Shown here: positions 35,001 to 47,000 of the stretch, one piece after another | Numbering within the stretch: position 1 is the first letter of the stretch | How the letters are laid out: each line of letters begins with the position of its first letter | Made by a program: the position numbers and the translations under genes | The notes under the pieces: generated by a model | Seen by the model: only the letters and a program-made list of their open reading frames with translations | The model's database searches: none | What the model was told of the DNA's origin: nothing | From: Hydractinia symbiolongicarpus | Taxonomy: Eukaryota > Cnidaria > Hydrozoa > Anthoathecata > Hydractiniidae | Assembly: GCF_029227915.1 (NCBI RefSeq) | Contig: NC_079882.1 | Coordinates: 20,711,001-20,775,000 of the forward strand | Direction: 5' to 3' | DNA: 64,000 bases

Positions 35001-38000
35001 AATCGTACAGATTTCCATATACCAAGCCATAAACATAAAAATCCGAACCTATTCACGTAAACAATCATTTGAATTTCTTTTATAAACTTACAAAAGATTA
35101 AGTTGATCAAAAGTATGCAAGATTGAGTATGTTTTTTCTTCCTTGGTGAAGTCTTTGTAAGCTAGCACTTTTAATTTGATGCAATTTGAATTTTTAGTTA
35201 ATGGAAGCTGGACTATGTGGACCAATTGGACTGCTTGTTCCAAATCGTGCGATAATGGGACAAGAATTCGACTTCGTGAATGTGTCAATCCAGCTCCATC
35301 ATTTGGTGGTGACAAGTGTACGCGTCTAGATGGAACAATGGCATTAGAGGAAGCAAGTACAGAGCGCTGCAACACTGATCCATGTTTTCGTAAGTTGCCA
35401 CAGCTGAATCAAATAATTTAATGAAACAAAAATAGTTGTATTAAAATTTGATACATAATAAAAAAAATTATTTAGGTCAAGGTGGTTGGAGCGATTGGTT
35501 TAACAGTACCGGCTGCTCTCAAACGTGTGGTAACGGAATATATCAAAGAAACAGAACGTGTGACAACCCTACACCTATTGGAGAAAACAGTTGGTGTGTA
35601 AATCTAAATAACATGACTGCCCTAAATGAAACAGGCATTGTACCATGCCTTATAGTCGAATGTCCAGGTAAGTTTGGAAAGTAGAGAGGGTTGTGATTAC
35701 CTTTTTACCATTCTTAAGGTGGCAGAACCCTTCTGAAATCGGGAAAAAACTTCACATAATTAGTTAGAGTTATTTTAAGACCATGTATCCATATTTGTTT
35801 CTGTAATAACAATGCTGTTATGGTTTTATAGCTATAATACTATTACCTTTCACCAAGAATATCCAGCCTCAACAATTTTTCTTTTAAGTGAAAAACTAAT
35901 CCAGTGCTACGATCTTGTAACATTATAAAGAGAAATAATTATTAGAGAGAAACGTTAACAGCAAGAAACACAGGACATGGCATAGAATTTTACGTCGTTA
36001 TTTATAGTACTGCGCTGCGCGACTTTTAGCTTCGAATAGCATTTTCTTTTTTGTTTAACCTTTTTAGACATGTTGGGTAAAACATGCAGTTATGATAAGA
36101 TTTTTTTTCAACTGCGTTTTATGAAGGAGACGATGTTACATTGGAATCTTTTATGATATACAAAGGCATATTGTTTGGAAAATATGAATAAACAAATATT
36201 TGCATCCCTTTCAACCCAATTAAAATTTTACAACCAAAATGAAAAATCACGAGGTTGTAAAATGTTGGAGCCCGTGAAAGCCATTTATTTTTATTTTTAT
36301 AAATTTTTAACTGGAAGATTTTGCTATCTAGATTATTTTCGCACGTTTTAAGGTCCATATTTTTAATAAATATTAAAGAAAATTCGAATAAAGAACACGC
36401 TGGAAATAATGCATTTATTTGAAAAGCTAAAAAAGGGTTGCAATCACCTTAAAGGGAACCTGATGTATAAATTGATGTCAAGCTTATATAATAGAGCTTA
36501 AAAAGTTGGTTAACAATTCTTTTTTAATTTTTTAAAAAGCTCTTTTCGTTTTTAAGATATTCGCATTTAAAGAATTTCAAATTTAATTATGCTGCATAAA
36601 TTATGATGTCATATTTAAGTAATAAAAATTTTTTGACATCTTCTGTCGTGAGTAATTTTAGACCTTTAAGGAATGTGCATTCAAACTTTATCAATGCATA
36701 GATATTATAAAGGTGAATTGATTAACATGATTTTTTTCCAGAATGACATTTGTATTCTCGTCTCAGGCCTCTTAATTTTTTGCTAATTTTTTCCGACCAC
36801 ATAACGTAGGATCTGCATGTCGGTGTGCAGTCAAATTTTGTGAGTTAACATATAGGGTCTATACAAATGATTATGTGCAATGAAGTGTAGTGATTTTGTG
36901 AAAGCAAAACAAAACAAAAACAGTCTCAAAGTTTTTAGTTTTTTACCTGTTTGCGCATGTCAAATTCTTGGAATTTTTTTTTTCAAAGAGGATGTTTTAC
37001 CTATTAATGATGAATGTGTGGTTGGTACATTTGTTGATAAAATCTGTACCTGATTCTGTGTAGTAATATGCAGTGCAATGGGTGTTTTTTTTTGTACAGT
37101 GGAGTTTGTCTTCTTATGCACGGCTGTTTTAGCTTTTTGGCATCTATAATTTACTCGACGGTGTCTTTTGTTTGTTTCGATACTTGTTTCATTGACTTTA
37201 GGTTCTTCATATTCAATATTTAATTGAAGACATCTTTGCTTTAAATTATTTTCTTTATTACCATTTGGTTTAGGCTTGCCTACTTTTGGTATTATAGGAG
37301 CAGACATATAAGATTTCATTATCTTTTTTACTAGATTATCTTGCTTTGCTTTGAAAGTAAGTTGATTGGTTATATTTTTAGGCTGGATTAAGTTGTTTGA
37401 TGATAAACATGGAATTATTTTAGGTTGACTAAGTGATGTGGATGATGTAGCAGAAGATATGCTAAATTTTAATAGGTAAAACATCCTCTTAGAAAAAAAA
37501 ATTCCAAGAATTTGACATGCGCAAACAGGTAAAAAAACTAAAAACTTTGAGACTGTTTTTGTTTTGTTTTGCTTTCACAAAATCACTATACTTCATTGCG
37601 CATAATCATTTGAGCTTTTGTTTTCGAAACTAGCAAATTTAAGCACTTGTAAATTCGAATATACACACTTATATTTTTCAATTGATAACTTCGAAAGATA
37701 TTTATTTTAAAAATGATGAATAAAATCACTTTCAGACAATAACAGGAAACACAGTTTTCCCGTTTAGCATTCCCACGTTTTGTTCATCAAGATTACGGTT
37801 GTTTACATCACACAAGCTAGTAGTTTACCGAACAGAAAGGGCTCATTGACACTGTTATTGCGGTAACCGGAGTACTACTTTGAACTTGAATATCTCGAGA
37901 AACCAAGCTCAAAAATATAAAAAAATTTACACAGTTTATATTCACACTAAAATGAACATTTTAAGCACAACTTGTTATCAATCGTTAGTTTTTCCATAGT

Positions 38001-41000
38001 CATAAGAAAAAAAGATAGTCTAGAGGCAACGACCACCGACATTGTTTGCGCGACCTATCCTTAAGTTGTGTCAGACGACCCTCCGATACTGCACGGAAGT
38101 TAGTCCGTGCCAAAATTGTCAAAAGAAGAAAAAATTCTGAAGAAGCTACATCCATTAACATTAAAATTAATGATGAGAAAAAATGCTGAGATATGTTTTG
38201 GTGAAAGATGTTTACCTGAATCAGCAAGATGTATGTTAAAGAGGGTAAATTTAAATTATCAACTGATGAAGCTGTTGAACTTTGGAACAAAATAAAGCCC
38301 CTGATTGACAGTTTTCATGGTGATGCTGAGGATTTTTATTCTCATTTTTATGGCTTACTAGGGGATAATCTTCTACCCTTAAAGTTTGAAGATGTGACTT
38401 TAAGCAACATTTTATTAACTGAAGTTGCTGATCACATTTTAATTCATCTCTCAGGAACCGATAAAGTTATGGCGTTTCTTCCTGATACTGTTTTGGCGAT
38501 TACTGAAAATGAGCTGAAAAGTTTGCAATATATAGCTGGATTTATTGTACATAAGCTTCACACAAAATTCCGTTTCTCAAAGAAGTGTACTGATTACAAC
38601 AAGCAAGCTATTTTAATTTTACAGGCGTGCAAAGTTGACTGTGACAATTCGCAGACATTGATCAATATACGGGACAGAGGTGGATTGTGGAGAGTGAATA
38701 AACAAATTCAAGATGTTTTTCGAGAATGTGAAAAAATATTTCGATCGAAAACTTCACAGCACAACTTTAAAATGTCATGATCTTGTTGAAGATATGTTGA
38801 AAAACTGTTCTATTTTGTCAAACTTTAATAGTGTTTGTTATACAGTGGATCTAAAAGTCAGCAAAGAAGTCAGTATAAACCTTCTGGAACATATGCTCAC
38901 GTTGTTTACAAGAGTTCGAAGTTTTTCATATGCAAGAGATATACGTGAAGCTGCTAAGAAGGCTGCAAAAAAGAGATCACTAAAAACTGAAATAAAGAAA
39001 TCAAGCTGCAGCACCGACATGGGACACTGATTGACTTAGTTCCAGGCATGAACTTTAAAAACTGCCATAACGGCTATTTTTATAGCAACACACATAATAA
39101 AAATCATTATTCGGCTTAGCTTACCAAGTAAAAAAAAGCTGCTGCTATATAGTAATTTTTTGCAGCTTCAAATAGTAAATATTATTAAATTCTACCAACA
39201 CTAAACTTTGTAGAAAAAAAAATTGTAAAAACAAACAAACTTACCCTTGAGTAGTATTATGGTTTAATCTGCCAATCTCTACTCTTTCAGAATAAGAGAA
39301 ACCAAAAAATAATGTTTTTTTAAATTTGTGGCTATAAAAATAGCCATTGTGATAGTTTAAGTTCATGTCCGGAACTTTTGGGTTTACTGGGTCTTCTTTC
39401 TTTTCGGTAATGGAGTGTCATCAATGATGTTAAATTTACTGCTTGTCCCCTGAACATTTCCAGCAATAGGTCTTATGGAAAATTGAGCTTTGATGATATT
39501 ATCATTATACCCAACATCTCTTACAGAAGGATTGTCGCGACGAGATCCAATTGCACGTTGTCTACCAAAATAGTTTTCTAAGTCATCCTGGCAAAATCTT
39601 TCTGAAAGAATATATGGTACACCATGTTCTAAAAGGAATTTAACAACTTTGATTGAATTGACTGTAATTTTTAGTCCTTCGTGTGTCTGCCAAGAAATAA
39701 ACATATTTGATTTTGCATTTTTTGTAAAGTTTCCGTCACGTTCTTCAATAGATTCTTTCCATGCTGTAAAATAGGAAAGGAAATCATCCAACCATGCAAA
39801 ACATACATCATCAACAGACTCATAAGGCTTTAAAAATGGCTTTCTTTTCAACTCATGTTCAACAGTGTTCTTTACGTTTAAACAATCAAAAAATTTATCC
39901 ATCATGAGACAATATTGTTTCACTAAGGACTTGAGCGGCAGGACGAACTTTCATTACAGAGAAAGGTGTCAGTTGGACATGATCATTTGTCAACTTGTGA
40001 ACTAACTTTAAGCCACTTTTTAGGTCTTCATGATAGAGTTGTGTAACATGACTCCAAAGAATATACAAACCACTATTCCACATATAACGTGTAGCTCGAC
40101 CAGAACCAGAATTTGAGAGACAATTTCGTGATGTTTTTATAAGATGCGGAGCATCTGCAAAAAAAAAAGATGTAACAGTTGTCATTTGTATGGATATTTT
40201 TAGCACGATAAACTATATCCTTGCCAGAGTCACCATCTAAAAATCTATGCATTCTAAAAAAGCGTCTGTTTGGTGAGGCACCTTCAGCTGTAGCCCCTAT
40301 AACTTTCAAATTTATTCTCTCTAGATAAAGATCAGCTTTCCAGAATATAGGCATAATTTGATATGATCTAATCCCAGTTGTAGCAAATGTTGCGATACTG
40401 ACGAAAGGGATTGACAACACTTTTAGCAAGAAACACAAGTACATGTGTGGCAAGTTCTTTAACGGTTTTTAAAGTGGCAAAGTTTGTATAAATGTCACCT
40501 AAATCAACAAAACCGATAAGTTCGCCAGAATGTTTGTCCCATACTAAATCTTCCTTAATTTTCATCTCATCAAACAATATTAGTGTGTATCTTTCAATAT
40601 CTGAAAATGTGGCAGTTTTTTTGGCAATATCATTTATAACTTCAGCTTTAAATCCCCTGGTTGGTCGTATGTAATTTCTGTAATCACGAAGTGTTCGCAG
40701 GCTTGGAAGAACCAGCATACCACTACCAGTCTTAGGATCATATCTCAAATCCGAATAAGCAGAAGAAGATTTTGCAGCCAGGTTTAGACAAAATTTAATA
40801 ATCATTGGATGGTACCTGACACTAGTTGGTGAAGAAGATTGAATATACCTTTGTTGTTCTTCCCAAAATAATTTCATAAACGGTGGTACATCTTTTTTGT
40901 CGCAACCACTGAACAAGGTAACTAAATCAGAACTTATCTCCCGACTTACATTGCCACCATTAACTTGAATCGCAGTTTTTATTTCCACTAATTGAGCTGT

Positions 41001-44000
41001 TAGTTGTTTGCACTCTAACCGATGACTTTGAATGGTTAATTTTATGCGTTCAGGAGAGGTGAATTTGATAGGTGCTTTTAATTTTGCTGGTTCAAGCATT
41101 TTGGTTTCTTTCTGGGCTGTAGATGATTTAAATTTAACATTATGTGCTGTACAATTAGCACAAGAATTAGGTTTCACAGGCAAAGTTAAAATACTGCAAA
41201 CATTTGAGCGATAATATTGATCTTGGTGAAGATTTGACTTGAATGATTTTTGTTGAAATGTCAAATAATCAAACTTTTTGGGAATAACATGCTTTTGAAA
41301 GGATAATTCCCTGCTATTAGCACAATCTGGTACAGCAATACCAACACATAATTTATAACCATTAAGTTCTGCTATAAAATTTGAAAGGATGATGTTATAA
41401 AAAGACTTTTTATAGGAGGTGTACAATTCATGATCGCTAGGTAACATTCATCCAAATATTCTCAATGAAAACGAGAGAGATTGATCAATGAATATTTCAT
41501 ACTTTGGGATGATATGGCCAGATGAAGTACAAGTAACAATAACTAGTGTGTCTTGAATGTCAATATGCCAACAGCTGCTCAATAACAGTTTTGAAATTCG
41601 TGGACTGAAGTCAAAGAAGTTTCTATATATAGTGGTTGGAGAGGGAGGCGGTGAAAGATCTTGAATAATATTAAAATCTTCCCGTTTTTAAGTTGAAGTG
41701 CTGGATCGAGGAGCTTTTGAAGTGGTTTGACCAATACTTTTTTGTGGAAGATTGAGATGAGGTAGCTCTCCTTCTTTCGAGCTTTTGCGAGTTGAATAAA
41801 CCCAGATTTATTCTGGAGAAAAATAACGTTCACATATATATAATTTAAATGTTTCAATGCGTTTTTTCAGCTGATCATCAATGACCCTATCTTTCGTAAT
41901 AATGCTAATAAGTTCCTTCCCCCATTTCTTGTTTACATCACTATTTGGTTGTGGAACTTTAAAAATACTGAGGTCTTTGTTTCTCCGTGATGTATGGCAT
42001 CCAAATATAGCACAATTTTCGCCAGGCATAGTGATAATTGCAACAAATAACCGAAATACCAAGCAAGAATAGGTTTGAGCGCCAGTATATCTCGCCCATA
42101 AAGACACGAGAACAATAGATCATTGTTTCTTACCAGACTATTCTTATTCTTATGACTATGGTTCTTCCTTTAAGCAAACAACAAAGAAACAATAAGTTTA
42201 ACATGGGCTACCTTTTAAAACGCAGGACGTAAAGACCTAGCTCAGTCTTTCGTATTGGATGTTGACGTAAGCATTTACCAGTTTGACTCTAGAGAGTGTA
42301 AAAGTCTTACCTTGACTAAATTTAATGCAAAGAAATAATGAGTCAGTATTTAATAAAATCCTCAAGTCACGTACGCACCCAAGGAATAATTTCAATAATG
42401 TAACATATTTGTTTCTGTTTCTAGTACATGGCGGATGGAGTGAATGGAGCAGTTATAGAGTTTGTTCTGCAACATGCGACAAAGGCACATACTCCCGTAA
42501 TCGAACTTGCAATAATCCAGCTCCAGCCTTTAATGGTTCGAAATGTTTAGACAGTACCAACACGACAATGTTGTTAATGGAGAATGTTACAGAAGTATGT
42601 CAAATTGTTGAATGTATAGGTAAGTAATATTTGCATTATTCCATGCATGCTCTGCTTACTGTTCATGCTGCATGAGATATTTTTGTAACTTTCATTTTTT
42701 AGTACCTGGTGATTGGAGTGATTACGTAAATGTGACAGAATGTTCAAAATCTTGTGGCGCTGGTACAGTAACGCAAGAGCGCTATTGTAACAACCCGCCC
42801 CCAAGAGGTGGTGGCATCGCATGTGAAGGTCTAGAAGGACCCGCTCTTTTTCAGAATAAAACACTGGCATGTAACACAAATCCTTGTCCAGGTACATGTT
42901 CCATGTTTTTATATTTGATTTTATTAAATAATCGATTTCTATGTTATCCTAACAGAATTACATTCATTATTGAAAATTTAAATAAAAGCAAAATAATTTG
43001 ACAAAAAGTATGATACAGGCAAATTATTTTACCAAAATATTGTAATAGGTTTTCTGTCTATTTTCTACTAAAAACAAGAAAATTGCAAGCAACGTTTATT
43101 TTTAATTGTCATGGTGCGTACTTGTAAGGTGGTCAAGAAAGGAATATCAGAGCTAGTCAAGAAAGGAATATCAGAGCTAGTTAATCAAGACTAAACGCTA
43201 TAGTTTCATGGCGGTATCAATAACTTAAAAATCGAATGACAACTTTCTTTGTTCTAGTGAATGGCACTTGGGGAAACTGGACGGAATATTCGCCATGTTC
43301 GGTTACGTGCGGTAATGGCACAAAGAATAAAAACAGATCGTGTGACAATCCGGCTCCAGCTCATGGAGGATATCCCTGCACGCTTACAAATGGTAGTATA
43401 GGACTGTTTGAAACGAAATTTATGTCATGTCAAGATAAAGAATGTCAAGGTAAAATAAAGTAGTTCTATCTGCTGCTTAGACAAAATAAACATTCATAAC
43501 AATAAATAAATAAATAATTTTTAAATAAATTATAGTAAACGGAAGTTGGAGTGAGTGGTCTAATGCAACAATGTGTTCAAAATCATGTGATAATGGTACG
43601 TATACAAGGGAACGGTTTTGTAACAACCCTCCTAAAGCCGGGTCTGGCTCTGATTGTGTGGGTGGCGACAACGCAACTTATGATACCGAAACACTGGACT
43701 GTAATACACACAACTGTCCAAGTAAGTAATTTTTAAAAAATTTAGAGAATAAATGTAGTGGCTTTCTTATAAACTGTTTTAGTTTTTATTGATGTTAAAT
43801 TATTTTCTTATTTTTTTCAGAGTTGTGAGAATAACTCTGATAAGTCTTAGCAAAATCCAGTCCGTTTCCTTCATATTTGTTAAAAATTTTGTCTCATATT
43901 TTCATACCTTCGTACTCTTTTTAGTTCATGGCGCATGGACTACTTGGGATAACTCAACATGTAATGCAACTTGTGATGGCGGCTATATAACGGCCTCTCG

Positions 44001-47000
44001 AGAATGTAAAAACCCACTACCTCAATACGGCGGTAATAATTGTACGAATTCCAATGGTGTTGAAGCTCGTACTGAAACTATTGTGGGTCCATGTAACACC
44101 CATTCATGTCCAGGTTGATAATAATTTTACTTTATTGGTTTCTTAATTTTGTAATTAGAAAGGGATTAATTATGCTTTAATATAGATAAATACTATTGTC
44201 CCATAATCAGACCCGCGAATATAAGAGCTTTAATTAGCCTTTTGCTAGCGTAATTTTTATTTGATGACGTGAGACCTTATACAAAGAATTAACTTAAAAC
44301 CCATCAGACTTTCTAATTTTCCAAAATATCACATTTTTAAAATCTTGAAAAACTGTTCTATTTTGTCAAACTTTAATAGTGTTTGTTATACTGTGGATCC
44401 AAAAGAACTGAAATAAAGAAATTAAGCAGCAGCACAGACATGGGACACTGATTGACTTAGTTCCAGGCATGAACTTTAAAAGCTGCCATAACGGCTATTT
44501 TTATAGCCACACACTTAATAAAAATCATTATTCGGCTTAGCTTACCAAGTAAAAAAAAGCTGCTGCTATATAGTAATTTTTTGCAGCTTCAAATAGTAAA
44601 TATTATGAAATTCTACCAACACTAAACTTTGTAGAAAAAAAAAATTGTAAGAACAAACAAACTTACCCTTGAGTAGTATTATGGTTTAATCTGCCTAATT
44701 CCATAATAAAAATGAAATAAGAGAAACCAAAAAATGTTTTTTAAAATTTTTGGCTATAAAAATAGCCGTTGTGGTAGTTTAAGTTCATGTCCGGAACTTT
44801 TGGGTTTACTGAGTCTTCCTTCTTTTCGGTAATGGAGTGTCATCAATGATGTTAAATTTACTGCTTGTCCCCTGAACATTTCCAGCAATAGGTCTTATGG
44901 AAAATTGAGCTTTGATGATATTATCATTATACCCAACATCTCTTACAGAAGGATTGTCGCGACGAGATCCAATTGCACGTTGTCTACCAAAATAGTTTTC
45001 TAAGTCATCCTGGCAAAATCTTTCTGAAAGAATATATGGTACACCATGGTCTAAAAGGAATTTAACAACTTTGATTGAATTGACTGTAATTTTTAGTCCT
45101 TCGTGTGTCTGCCAAGAAATAAACATATTTGATTTTGCATTTTTTGTAAAGTTTCCGTCACGTTCTTCAATAGATTCTTTCCATGATGTAAAATAGGAAA
45201 GGAAATCATCCAACCATGCAAAACATACATCATCAACAGACTCATAAGGCTTTCAAAATGGCTTTCTTTTCAACTCATGTTTAACAGTGTTCTTTACGTT
45301 CAAACAATCAAAAAATTAATCCATCATGAGACAAAATTGTGCTGTACCAGCTGCTTCAGGTGAATTGATTCAAAACACTACCAACAGTTTCACTAAGGAC
45401 TTTAGCGGCACGACTAACTTTCATTAAAGAGAAAGGTGTCAGTTGGACATAATCATTTATCAACTTCTATCAATCTCAATGAAAATGAGAGAGATTGATC
45501 AATGAATATTTCATACTTTGGGTTGATATTACCAGATGAAGTACAAGTAACAATAACTAGTGTGTCTTGAATGTCAATATGCCAACAGCTGCTCAATAAC
45601 AGTTTTGAAATTCGTGGACTGAAGTCAAAGAAGTTTCTATATATAGTGGTTGGAGAGGGAGGCGGTGAAAGATCTTGAATAATATTAAAATCTTCCCGTT
45701 TTTAAGTTGAAGTGCTGGATCGAGGAGCTTTTGAAGTGGTTTGACCAATACTTTTTTGTGGAAGATTGAGATGAGGTAGCTCTCCTTCTTTCGAGCTTTT
45801 GCGAGTTGAATAAACCCAGATTTATTCTGGAGAAAAATGACGTTCACATATATATAATTTAAATGTTTCGATGCGTTTTTTCAGCTGATCATCAATGACC
45901 CTATCTTTCGTAATAATGCTAATAAGTTCCTTCCCCCATTTCTTGTTTACATCACTATTTGGTTGTGGAACTTTAAAAATACTGAGGTCTTTGTTTCTCC
46001 GTGATGTATGGCATCCAAATATAGCACAATTTTCGCCAGGCATAGTGATAATTGCAACAAATAACCGAAATACCAAGCAAGAATAGGTTTGAGCGCCAGT
46101 ATATCTCGCCCATAAAGACACGAGAACAATAGATCATTGTTTCTTACCAGACTATTCTTATTCTTATGACTATGGTTCTTCCTTTAAGCAAACAACAAAG
46201 AAACAAAAAGTTTAACATGGGCTACCTTTTAAAACGCAGGACGTAAAGACCTAGCTCAGTCTTTCGTATTGGATGTTGACGTAAGCATTTACCAGTTTGA
46301 CTCTAGAGAGTGTAAAAGTCTTACCTTGACTAAATTTAATGCAAAGAAATAATGAGTCAGTATTTAATAAAATCCTCAAGTCACGTACGCAACCAAGGAA
46401 TAATTTCAATAATGTAACATATTTGTTTCTGTTTCTAGTACATGGCGGATGGAGTGAATGGAGCAGTTATAGAGTTTGTTCTGCAACATGCGACAAAGGC
46501 ACATACTCCCGTAATCGAACTTGCAATAATCCAGCTCCAGCCTTTAATGGTTTGAAATGTTTAGACAGTACCAACACGACAATGTTGTTAATGGAGAATG
46601 TTACAGAAGTATGTCAAATTGTTGAATGTATAGGTAAGTAATATTTACATTATTCCATGCATGCTCTGCCTACTGTTCATGCTGCATGAGATATTTTTGT
46701 AACTTTCATTTTTTAGTACCTGGTGATTGGAGTGATTACGTAAATGTGACAGAATGTTCAAAATCTTGTGGCAATGGTACTGTAACGCAAGAGCGATATT
46801 GTAACAGCCCGACCCCGAGAGGTGGTGGAATTGCATGTGAAGGTCCAGAAGGACCCGCTCTGTTTCAGAATAAAACACTGGCATGTAACACAAATCCTTG
46901 TCCAGGTACATGTTCCATGTTTTTATATTTGATTTTATTAAATAATCGATTTCTATGTTATCCTAACAGAATTACCTTCATTATTGAAAATTTAAATAAA

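Larger units (their letters stand above)
34370..37890 (+). repeat. Segmental duplication B, right copy
   Basis: Matches 31148-33560 in two pieces (34370-35855 and 37695-37885). It carries the second pair of block B TSP1 exons. The sequence 35860-37690, absent from the left copy, contains the 749-bp inverted-repeat element at 36864-37612; the rest shows nothing I recognise. Confidence 0.65.
37994..42161 (-). mobile_element. P-like (THAP) DNA transposon, 4.2 kb
   Basis: Terminal inverted repeats of about 28 bp: CCATAGTCATAAGAAAAA at the left and CCATAGTCATAAGAATAA (inward) at the right. The flanks GTTTTTCC (37988-37995) and GTTCTTCC (42161-42168) agree at 7 of 8 positions, in keeping with the 8-bp target duplications of P elements. 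It holds a THAP/P transposase on the minus strand and a second convergent gene on the plus strand, all inside an intron of the TSP1 gene. Confidence 0.65.
38796..44190 (+). repeat. Segmental duplication C/D, left copy
   Basis: The stretch from inside the P-like element to just after TSP1 block C matches 44345-48680. Because the right copy starts in the middle of the element, the duplication happened after the transposon had inserted. Confidence 0.7.

Noticed and set aside
45895-46086. Plus-strand 63-codon frame (and its twin at 41881) as a gene
   Set aside because: Antisense of the THAP exon.
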